Of a DNA stretch of 64,000 nucleotides, positions 57,845 through 64,000 are shown in pieces; positions within the stretch are counted from its first letter, which is position 1, and every line of letters begins with the position of its first letter. Below the pieces are notes generated by a model that was not told where the DNA came from, ran no database searches, and saw nothing but the letters and a program-made list of their open reading frames with translations. The DNA is from Peptococcaceae bacterium (GTDB lineage Bacteria > Bacillota > Peptococcia > DRI-13 > PHAD01), in contig JANLFJ010000006.1 of the NCBI GenBank assembly GCA_024655825.1, forward strand, positions 40,311-104,310, in the 5' to 3' direction. A program made the translations under genes and the position numbers.

Positions 57845-59035
57845 TTACACGCGCTCCACGACGGTGGCAATGCCCTGGCCGCCGGCGATGCACAGGGTGG
57901 CCAGGCCGTACTTGACTTTGCGGCGCTTCATCTCGTATAGCAGGGTGGTGAGTATCCTGGCCCCCGAGCAGCCCAGGGGGTGTCCCAGGGCAATGGCCCC
58001 GCCGTTGACGTTGACGATGCTCTGGTTCAGGTCAAGCTCTTTGATCACGGCCAGGGACTGGGCGGCAAAGGCCTCGTTCAGTTCGATCAGCCCGATGTCT
58101 CCCCAGTTCAGGCCGGCCAGCTTCAGGGCCTTTTGGGAAGCGGGCACCGGCCCGATCCCCATGATCCTGGGATCAACGCCTGCTGCGGCCTGGCTGCGGA
58201 TTATGGCCATGGGCTTGAGGTTCCTTTTGGCCGCTTCCTCGGCGGACATGACCACCAGCCCGGCTGCCCCGTCGTTGCGCCCCGACGCGTTGCCGGCCGT
58301 GACCGTCCCGTCCTTTTTAAAGGCCGGCTTCAGTTTGGCCAGCTCCTCCATGCTGGTCCGGCGCGGGTGCTCGTCGACCTCAAAGATGATCGGGTCGCCT
58401 TTCCTCTGGGGAATTATAACCGGGACAATCTCTTCCTTGAACCTGCCCGCCTGGATGGCGGCATGGGCCTTCTCCTGGCTGTTGAAGGCAAAGAGGTCCT
58501 GCTCCTCCCGGCTGATGGAATACTTCTCGGCCAGGTTTTCCGCCGTCATGCCCATGGTGAACGAGCCGAACATCTCAATGGGCTGCGACCTGGGCTGGCT
58601 CTCGGTGTTTGAATCCACCAGCTCGCCGTTGCCGGCGGTGTAACCGAAGCGGGCGTTGCGCAGGTAGTAGATGGCGGTGCTCATGCTCTCCACCCCGCCG
58701 GCGATAACTATGTCCGACAGGCCGCACATGATGGCCTGGGCGGCGTTGTTGACGGCCTGTAGCCCTGAACCGCACTGGCGGTGGACGGTGTACGCCGGGA
58801 TCTCTATTGGTATCCCGGTCTTGAGCGCCGCCACCCTCGCAATGTTGGGAGCATCGGCCGACTGCTTGGTCTGTCCCCAGATCACTTCGCTGATCGCTTC
58901 TTTTTCGATGCCTGTCCTGTTGAGCAGTTCTTCCATCACAATTTTGGAAAGGTCTTCCGCCTGAACATCCTTCAGGGTACCACCCATCCTGCCGCCGGCT
59001 GTCCTCACGGCCTCCACGATTACAGCTTCACGCAT
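57845..59035 (-). CDS. Thiolase (acetyl-CoA C-acyltransferase)
   Basis: 396 residues. The active-site cysteine is C88 in RQCGSGLQAV, the second His region is NVNGGAIALGHPLGCSG, and the last catalytic cysteine is in LCIAGGQG. This cleaves 3-ketoacyl-CoA with CoA. It is flanked by crotonase and 3-hydroxyacyl-CoA dehydrogenase genes, completing a beta-oxidation set. Chain-length preference cannot be told. The 167-base spacer downstream (57678-57844), GC-rich, contains a GCGGCG/CGCCGC hairpin but no gene. Confidence 0.96.
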   Translation of the reverse strand: MREAVIVEAVRTAGGRMGGTLKDVQAEDLSKIVMEELLNRTGIEKEAISEVIWGQTKQSADAPNIARVAALKTGIPIEIPAYTVHRQCGSGLQAVNNAAQAIMCGLSDIVIAGGVESMSTAIYYLRNARFGYTAGNGELVDSNTESQPRSQPIEMFGSFTMGMTAENLAEKYSISREEQDLFAFNSQEKAHAAIQAGRFKEEIVPVIIPQRKGDPIIFEVDEHPRRTSMEELAKLKPAFKKDGTVTAGNASGRNDGAAGLVVMSAEEAAKRNLKPMAIIRSQAAAGVDPRIMGIGPVPASQKALKLAGLNWGDIGLIELNEAFAAQSLAVIKELDLNQSIVNVNGGAIALGHPLGCSGARILTTLLYEMKRRKVKYGLATLCIAGGQGIATVVERV

Positions 59036-59053
59036 CTCTTTTTCCCCCTTTTG

Positions 59054-59830
59054 TTATTTGCCTTTGAATTCAGGTGGTCTCTTTTCAAAAAATGCCGATA
59101 TCCCTTCCTTCCTGTCTTCGCTGCCAAACAGCACTGTCTGGCCGACGCGTTCCAAAAGAAGGGCGCTGGCCAGGTCCACGTCCATGCCCTTATCGATCAC
59201 CAGTTTGGCCATCCTGATCGCCAGCGGGCCTTTCTTCATGATCTTTTCCGCCATTTCCCGGGCCGCCTTCATCAGTTCCTCCTGCGGCACAACCTTGTTC
59301 ACCAGTCCAATCTTCTCCGCTTCCCGGGCGTCGATTAATTCGCCGGTAAAGATTAGCTCCTTGGCCTTGGCCGCACCCACCAGCCTGGGCAGCCGTTGGG
59401 TCCCCCCGGCCCCGGGCAGAAAGCCCAGCCCCGGTTCGGGTTGTCCGAACTTCGCGTTCTCGCTGGCAATGCGTATGTCACAGGCCATGGCCAGTTCGCA
59501 ACCGCCCCCCAGGGCAAAACCGTTCACTGCCGCGATGACCGGCTTCTCCAGACCAGCCAGCTCGGACAGCGCCAACTGGTTCTCATTGGCCAGGGTCTCG
59601 ACCATCCCCCGTTTTTGCAGGCTGTTCAAATCCGCGCCGGCCACAAAGGCCTTGTCGCCGGCGCCCGTCACAATCAACACCCTGACGCTCTCGTCTTCCC
59701 TGACTTCGGCCACGGCCTGCCTGATCTCCTGCACCGTTTCTTTGTTCAGCGCGTTCCTGACCTCGGGGCGGTTTATTGTCAAGACGGCGATACCGTTTTC
59801 CTTTTCCAGCAGTATGTTCTGGTAAGTCAT
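59054..59830 (-). CDS. Enoyl-CoA hydratase (crotonase family)
   Basis: 258 residues. The oxyanion loop is FVAGADLNSLQ near residue 62, and the second active-site stretch is GFALGGGCELAMACDIRIASENAKFGQPEPGLGF. The two acids (E in GGCELA and E in PEPGLG) that activate water are present. Ends with FEKRPPEFKGK, the usual tail. Overlaps nothing; the HBD gene ends 13 bases upstream. It should hydrate a crotonyl-type ester. Confidence 0.96.
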   Translation of the reverse strand: MTYQNILLEKENGIAVLTINRPEVRNALNKETVQEIRQAVAEVREDESVRVLIVTGAGDKAFVAGADLNSLQKRGMVETLANENQLALSELAGLEKPVIAAVNGFALGGGCELAMACDIRIASENAKFGQPEPGLGFLPGAGGTQRLPRLVGAAKAKELIFTGELIDAREAEKIGLVNKVVPQEELMKAAREMAEKIMKKGPLAIRMAKLVIDKGMDVDLASALLLERVGQTVLFGSEDRKEGISAFFEKRPPEFKGK

Positions 59831-59843
59831 CTCCCTAACCTGC

Positions 59844-60710
59844 CTACTTTTTCAAATCGGGGTATTCATAGACTCCCTTGCCGACTTTCCTGCCCAGCCT
59901 TCCCGCCTTCACGTACTTGACGTGCAGCGGGTTGGGACGAAACCTCTCGCCCAGCGTTTCGTAAAGGTATTCCAGGGTATGCAGCCGGGTATCCAGCCCC
60001 ACCATGTCGATCATTTCAAACGGCCCCATGGGGTGGTTGAGTCCCAGCTTGATGGCCTTGTCAATGTCTTCCGCGGAGGCCACCCCTTCTTGCAGCATCC
60101 TGAAGGCCTCGTTGCCGATCAGGGCGTTGATCCGGCTGGTGGCAAAGCCGGGCGCTTCGTTGACCATCACCGTCTCCTTGCCCATTTTTTTGGCCACGGC
60201 TTCGGTTACGGCCGCCGTCTCATCGCTGGTCTCCAGTCCCTTGATTATTTCGACCAGCCTCATGATGTGGACGGGAATGAAGAAATGCATCCCGATGCAG
60301 CGGTCCGTCCTTTTGGTCACGGAGAAGATCTCGGTAATGCTTAAAGAAGAGGTGTTGGTGGCAAAGACGGTGTGGCCGGGGCAGATCTCATCCAGGGCCT
60401 GGAACGTTTCCCACTTCACTTTCAGTTCTTCCGGCACGGCCTCGATGACGAAGTCGGCGTCTTTTGCGCACTCTTCCAGGCTGGTGGTCGTCTTGATGCG
60501 CGCCAGCGCGGCCTCGGCTTCTTCTTTGGATACCTTGCCCTTCTCCACCCCTTTGAACATGTTTTTGCTGATCCCGTCAAACGCCTTCTGGCAGGTCTCG
60601 GGTGTCCTCCCTCGCAGGGACACCTCATAGCCTCCCAGGGCGGCCACGTGGCATATCCCCTGGCCCATCTGCCCGGATCCCCCAATAACCGCTATTTTTT
60701 TCACTTCCAT
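59844..60710 (-). CDS. 3-hydroxyacyl-CoA (3-hydroxybutyryl-CoA) dehydrogenase
   Basis: 288 residues. N-terminal NAD-binding motif GGSGQMGQGICHVAALGG, a small change from the usual GAGxMG; the catalytic His is in GMHFFIPVHIMRLVEIIKG, where the family's FFNPV carries I in place of N. The C-terminal domain has APGFATSRINALIGNEAFRML and LGLNHPMGPFEMIDMVGLDT. The two changes fall at conserved positions and may alter cofactor or substrate choice. It starts the beta-oxidation part of the operon. Confidence 0.94.
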   Translation of the reverse strand: MEVKKIAVIGGSGQMGQGICHVAALGGYEVSLRGRTPETCQKAFDGISKNMFKGVEKGKVSKEEAEAALARIKTTTSLEECAKDADFVIEAVPEELKVKWETFQALDEICPGHTVFATNTSSLSITEIFSVTKRTDRCIGMHFFIPVHIMRLVEIIKGLETSDETAAVTEAVAKKMGKETVMVNEAPGFATSRINALIGNEAFRMLQEGVASAEDIDKAIKLGLNHPMGPFEMIDMVGLDTRLHTLEYLYETLGERFRPNPLHVKYVKAGRLGRKVGKGVYEYPDLKK

Positions 60711-60762
60711 TGTTTTTACCTCCCTTTATTATGAAATTTTATATATTTTTATATATTAATTA

Positions 60763-61104
60763 CTAACCGCCCGTCCTTTTTTTGCCGGCCAGTTCAATAA
60801 TCTTCCGGTAAGCTCTCAACACGATGTCCTCCTCGCCAGCCGCCTTCCAGCGGTCTACTGAACATCCGGCCACCACCACCTCGGCAAGGCTGTCTTTCCG
60901 GCTTGTGCAGTCGCTTTCGCAGCCGCTGACGGTCAGCCAGAAATCAGGAGACCTTTCGTCCCCCTCATAGACGACCTGCAATTTCATTCCAGCCTGGACA
61001 AGAAGCCGCAGTATTTTTTTTGTTATTTCCTCCCTGTCTATTCCCGGGTTGCAGCCCCCGCAGTACCGGATGCCCAGCCTGACCGGATCTCTTCCTCCCC
61101 CCAA
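60763..61104 (-). CDS. Small CGGCNP-motif protein, unknown
   Basis: 113 residues from a TTG at 61104, which has AAAGGGAG 8 bases upstream and follows the CoA-transferase stop directly. An N-terminal block IRYCGGCNPGIDREEI and a second cysteine pair, SGCESDCTSR, could bind a metal or FeS cluster. No family name is recognised with confidence. Linked genes suggest an electron-transfer or CoA-ester role. The position within the operon is conserved-looking: 52 bases before the 3-hydroxyacyl-CoA dehydrogenase. Confidence 0.72.
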   Translation of the reverse strand: MGGGRDPVRLGIRYCGGCNPGIDREEITKKILRLLVQAGMKLQVVYEGDERSPDFWLTVSGCESDCTSRKDSLAEVVVAGCSVDRWKAAGEEDIVLRAYRKIIELAGKKRTGG

Positions 61105-62283
61105 CTAGATGACTCCCTTTTCCTTTAATTCGCCGACCATTTTTTTGTCAAAGCCAATCCTGGAAAGCATCTCTTCAGTATGCTCCCCCAAAAGGGGCGC
61201 GGCCTTGGCCACTTTCCCAGGGGTTGCGGAGAGCTTGATCGGCACGCCCAGCTGCTTGATCCTGCCGGCCACCGGGTCGTCAACTTCCACGACCATCTCG
61301 CGGTGCAGGACCTGCGGGTCTTCCATCATTTCGGCAACGTTATTGACAGGCGTAACGCAGTAGTCGCCGGCGAACATCATTTCCTTGACCCATTCGTCGC
61401 GGGTCTTTGTTTTAATAATCTTCTTCAACTCCCGGCGGATGTAGTCCTGCTTTTCCCTGTCCCCGTACTGGATGGGGACAAGGTCCTCGCGCCCCAGCTT
61501 CTTGCAAACATTCTCCCAAAACTTCTCCTCCATTGCGCCTACGGCAATGTGCCTGCCGTCCGACGTCTCGTAGGGCAAATAGCTGGTCAGGCCGCCGGCG
61601 GCCAGTTCTTCGCCTCGCTTAATCAGCTCTCCCGCCAGGTAGCAGGCAACCGGCCGGATCATCCAGCTCACCGTGCCGTCCAGCATGGCCACATCAATGA
61701 ACTGCCCGATCCCCTCTCTTTCCCTCGCCAGCAGGGCCAGGAGAATCCCGGACAGGGCCATCAGCGCGCCGCCCCCCAGGTCGGCCACCTGGGTCGCCGG
61801 GATGATGGGGTCTCCTCCCGGCTCACCGCAGAGATCCAAAAGACCGGCCAGCGCAATGTAGTTGAGGTCATGGCCAGGAAGCAGGCGGTAAGGTCCGTCC
61901 TGCCCGTAACCGCTTAAAGAACAGTAAACGATGCGCGGGTTAACCTGCTTCACGGCCTCGTAGCCTACCCCCAAACGGTCCATCACCCCGGGCCTGAAGC
62001 TTTCCACGAGCACATCGGCCTGTTCGCACAGCTTAAGCAGTATTTCTTTGCCCTCTGGTTTCTTCAAGTTCAGGGTCATGCTTTTTTTATTGCGGTTAAC
62101 CAGGAGGTGAATCGCCCCGACTTTATTGATGTAGGGAGGCCATTCCCTCATGTAGTCGCCGCGCCCCGGTTCCTCCACCTTGACGACCTCGGCCCCGAAG
62201 TCGGCTAAGAACATGGTGCAGTAAGGACCGGGAAGAAGGCGGGTCAGGTCCAGGACCTTGAGACCGGAAAGGGCTTCTTTCAT
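61105..62283 (-). CDS. CoA-transferase family III (CaiB/BaiF-type)
   Basis: 392 residues. The N-terminus LSGLKVLDLTRLLPGPYCTMFLADFGAEVVKVE is the family opening; the catalytic Asp is in the PGHDLNYIALAGL block near residue 168. The Class III fold interlocks as a dimer and moves CoA between carboxylates through a glutamyl- or aspartyl-anhydride. AAGGAGG is 8 bases before the ATG at 62283 (another ATG lies at 62286). It lies between the acetate-type CoA-transferase and the CGGCNP gene. Confidence 0.93.
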   Translation of the reverse strand: MKEALSGLKVLDLTRLLPGPYCTMFLADFGAEVVKVEEPGRGDYMREWPPYINKVGAIHLLVNRNKKSMTLNLKKPEGKEILLKLCEQADVLVESFRPGVMDRLGVGYEAVKQVNPRIVYCSLSGYGQDGPYRLLPGHDLNYIALAGLLDLCGEPGGDPIIPATQVADLGGGALMALSGILLALLAREREGIGQFIDVAMLDGTVSWMIRPVACYLAGELIKRGEELAAGGLTSYLPYETSDGRHIAVGAMEEKFWENVCKKLGREDLVPIQYGDREKQDYIRRELKKIIKTKTRDEWVKEMMFAGDYCVTPVNNVAEMMEDPQVLHREMVVEVDDPVAGRIKQLGVPIKLSATPGKVAKAAPLLGEHTEEMLSRIGFDKKMVGELKEKGVI

Positions 62284-62329
62284 CATATATCCCTCCTTAA
62301 TAAAAATGTGGGATAAGCCTGTTTTGGGG

Positions 62330-63661
62330 CTATTTTTTCTGCTCCATTCTCTGCTTGTACCTTTCATACCCCGGGTGCCTCCGGTACAGTTCCCTGCGCA
62401 GTTCGGCGCGGAAATCGGGGTGCGCGATCTCGATGAGCGCCTCTCCCCTTTCCCGCAAGGTCTTGAATCTCAGGTCCGCTATCCCGTATTCGGTGACGAC
62501 GTAATGGACGTCGTTGCGGCTGGTGGTCACCGAGGCGCCCTGTTCCAGCCAGGGCACGATGCGCGACAGCTTACCGCCGGCGGCCGTCGAAGTCATGGCG
62601 ATGATCGATTTTCCGCCCGGGCACTGCGCCGCCCCGCGGATGAAGTCGACCTGGCCGCCCACGCCGCTGTACTGTTTCGTGCCGATGCTGTCGGCGCAGA
62701 CCTGGCCCTGCAGGTCGACCTGGAGGGCGCTGTTGATGGCGACCATTTTATGCTGCTGGGCCACGATCCATGGGCTGTTGGTATAGTCGACAGGCCACAT
62801 CTCCACCATGGGGTTGCCGTTAATGGTGTCATACAGCTTTTGCGAACCCTGGATAAAAGTAGCGATCAATTTGCACTTGTGCATGCTCTTCTTGCGCCCG
62901 GTGAGCGCTCCGGCTTCGTAAAGGTCGACGCACCAGTCGGCCACCATTTCGGTATGAACGCCGATGTCCTTCTTGTCGACGAGCAGCGAGGCAACGGCGT
63001 CGGGGATGGAGCCGATACCCATCTGCAGGGTTGACCCGTCTTCGACCAGTGAAGAGACGTGCCTGGCGATCTCTCTTTCCACCTCGGTGATGGCCGGTTT
63101 CCCCGTGGTGATGATCGGGCGGTCGCTTTCCACGATGTAATCAAGCTCCGAAACATGCACAGGCCGGCCACTGGTCCAGGGGTACTGGGCGTTAACCTCG
63201 GCCACCACGCACTTGGCCGCTTCCATGGCCGCGATGGTGTAGTCGGCGCAGACTCCCAGGCTGCAGAAGCCGTTTTTATCCGGCGGGGTAAGCTGGATCA
63301 AGGCCACGTCGACCGGCAGGATGCCCCGCTGGTAGAGCCAGGGTATCTGGTGAAAAAAGATGGGGACAAAGTCCGCCCGCCCGTCGTTGACGGCTTCGCG
63401 GGCCGAAGCGCCGATAAACAGGGAACGGTGGCGGAAGTTCTTTTCATATTCCGGTTTGCAGTACTCGGACGGGCCCATAGAAATCATATGGTCGATCTCC
63501 ACGTTCTCCAGCTCGGGCGCGCGCCTGACGAGTGCTTCCACCAGGGTCTGCGGCTCGCCGCAGGCGAAGCCAAAGACGACCCGGTCGTTGGATTTCACCA
63601 CTTTGACGGCTTCATCGGCGGTGGTGAGCTTCTTTTTGTAGAGATCCTGCCATTTGGTCAT
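62330..63661 (-). CDS. Acetyl-CoA hydrolase/transferase family (4-hydroxybutyrate/butyrate:acetyl-CoA CoA-transferase-like)
   Basis: 443 residues. Catalytic Glu lies in GVHTEMVADW near residue 245; the CoA-binding loops include QMGIGSIPDAVASLL before it and GVGGQVDFIRGAAQCPGGKSI after it. This family swaps CoA between acetate and a C4 acid. ATG at 63661 has AAAGGTGG 8 bases upstream; a GTG 12 bases earlier overlaps that site. It likely activates the operon's substrate at the expense of acetyl-CoA. Confidence 0.93.
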   Translation of the reverse strand: MTKWQDLYKKKLTTADEAVKVVKSNDRVVFGFACGEPQTLVEALVRRAPELENVEIDHMISMGPSEYCKPEYEKNFRHRSLFIGASAREAVNDGRADFVPIFFHQIPWLYQRGILPVDVALIQLTPPDKNGFCSLGVCADYTIAAMEAAKCVVAEVNAQYPWTSGRPVHVSELDYIVESDRPIITTGKPAITEVEREIARHVSSLVEDGSTLQMGIGSIPDAVASLLVDKKDIGVHTEMVADWCVDLYEAGALTGRKKSMHKCKLIATFIQGSQKLYDTINGNPMVEMWPVDYTNSPWIVAQQHKMVAINSALQVDLQGQVCADSIGTKQYSGVGGQVDFIRGAAQCPGGKSIIAMTSTAAGGKLSRIVPWLEQGASVTTSRNDVHYVVTEYGIADLRFKTLRERGEALIEIAHPDFRAELRRELYRRHPGYERYKQRMEQKK

Positions 63662-63694
63662 TGATTTAACCACCTTTCTGCCTCATTATTTTAA

Positions 63695-63720
63695 GTCACG
63701 CCGGCCAAAGCCGGCGTGAC
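63695..63720. repeat. Perfect 11-bp hairpin between the MFS and CoA-transferase genes
   Basis: GTCACGCCGGC and GCCGGCGTGAC pair perfectly around a CAAA loop (63706-63709). On the minus strand the bases that follow are TTAAAATAAT, too weak for a good terminator. It may be a partial terminator or a stability element. Confidence 0.65.
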
Positions 63721-63758
63721 CCATGCAAACCATCCCGCTGTCCAAGAATACTTCCCAA

Positions 63759-64000
63759 TCAGATTTTGTCCAGTTCTTCCAGGGACTTGCCCTTGGTCTC
63801 GTAGCCGATGGCCCAGATCAGGATAACCGCCAGGATATAGAAGCTGGCCATGACCCCGATGGCCTTTGCCACCCCGATTATATCGGCCATCGCGCCGACC
63901 GCCATGGGGCCAAAGGTCGAACCGATGCGGGCAATGCCCATGTAAGCGATGCCCATCCCCGTTGCCCGCAGCCAGGTCGGCCACAGCTCGGAACCGTACA
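63759..64000 (-). CDS. MFS transporter, C-terminal part only
   Basis: The open frame enters from the right edge and ends at 63759. The visible 80 residues show the family's YGSELWPTWLRATGMG block, the usual start of a conserved cytoplasmic loop in sugar/aromatic-acid MFS carriers, then two helices (IGSTFGPMAVGAMADIIG and AIGVMASFYILAVILIWAIG) and an ETKGKSLEELD end. Likely importer of the substrate of this operon; substrate unknown because the N-terminal half lies outside the window. Confidence 0.85.
   Translation of the reverse strand, partial: YGSELWPTWLRATGMGIAYMGIARIGSTFGPMAVGAMADIIGVAKAIGVMASFYILAVILIWAIGYETKGKSLEELDKI

Noticed and set aside
1..64000. CRISPR arrays, rRNA genes or intact insertion sequences
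   Set aside because: No regularly spaced repeats, rRNA-like stretches or transposase frames were found on either strand.

Overview
The window reads as chromosome of an anaerobic, spore-forming member of the Clostridia, most like Pelotomaculum/Desulfotomaculum-type Peptococcaceae. That assignment is my inference from gene content: a gerA-type germination operon, a molybdenum/tungsten cofactor cluster with a tungstate-type ABC transporter, late menaquinone genes of the futalosine type, and a long operon for CoA-linked acid oxidation with EtfAB. Most of the DNA has moderate-to-high GC. Two stretches are visibly AT-rich: about 6.0-9.1 kb, and more weakly 31-36 kb.

Layout. 0-5.6 kb (minus strand): a Tad/Flp-type pilus assembly operon (cpaB, cpaE-like, cpaF, tadB, tadC, Flp-like pilin, prepilin peptidase, TadE-like protein running off the left edge). 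cpaB is broken by a one-base frameshift. 5.6-11.2 kb: an accessory island holding a cluster of inverted repeats, a two-gene CBASS anti-phage module (CapV-type patatin phospholipase plus a CD-NTase with an AGS-C-like tail) and a plasmid/ICE-type parA-parB pair. It ends beside an intact tRNA-Ala(GGC), a truncated tRNA copy and a consensus promoter. 11.4-18.8 kb: housekeeping genes (rsfS, yqeK, an RRM protein, nadD, proA, proB, yhbY), an unlisted 38-residue basic ORF, a metallo-beta-lactamase-fold protein and a membrane glycosyltransferase. 18.8-26.9 kb: molybdopterin genes (MOSC-MogA fusion, moaC, moaA, tupC, tupB, MoeA-PBP fusion, moeA, moeB), with a candidate Moco/Tuco riboswitch between moeB and moeA.

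27.0-36.3 kb: one hexuronate operon on the minus strand, dctP-dctQ-dctM (TRAP importer), gntR, uxuA, an SDR oxidoreductase, kdgK, a frameshifted FAH-family gene and a KDPG/KHG aldolase. It fits import and breakdown of glucuronate/galacturonate-type acids through mannonate and 2-keto-3-deoxygluconate. A second, nearly identical gntR lies upstream in inverted orientation, preceded by a relic of the dctP signal-peptide region and a perfect 14-bp palindrome: the scar of a duplicated and collapsed operon. 36.4-45.1 kb: queT, a diguanylate cyclase, a LysM/peptidoglycan-binding protein, a noncoding stretch with three strong hairpins, the gerA-B-C operon with a small membrane ORF, and two ferritin-like genes.

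45.1-64.0 kb: a minus-strand block with menaquinone genes (methyltransferase, UbiA, UbiD) and then a catabolic operon: MFS importer, acetate-type CoA-transferase, class III CoA-transferase, a small CGGCNP protein, 3-hydroxyacyl-CoA dehydrogenase, crotonase, thiolase, amidohydrolase, acyl-CoA dehydrogenase, EtfB, EtfA, an FMN reductase, two FeS/flavin old-yellow-enzyme-type oxidoreductases and a DUF2889 protein. Together these look like a route that activates, oxidises and cleaves an unidentified organic acid and passes electrons through EtfAB. The most notable items are the CBASS island, the cofactor riboswitch with its competing terminator pairing, the gntR/dctP duplication scar, the hairpin-rich noncoding locus at 39.2-39.5 kb, and the acyl-CoA dehydrogenase that seems to lack the usual catalytic glutamate.
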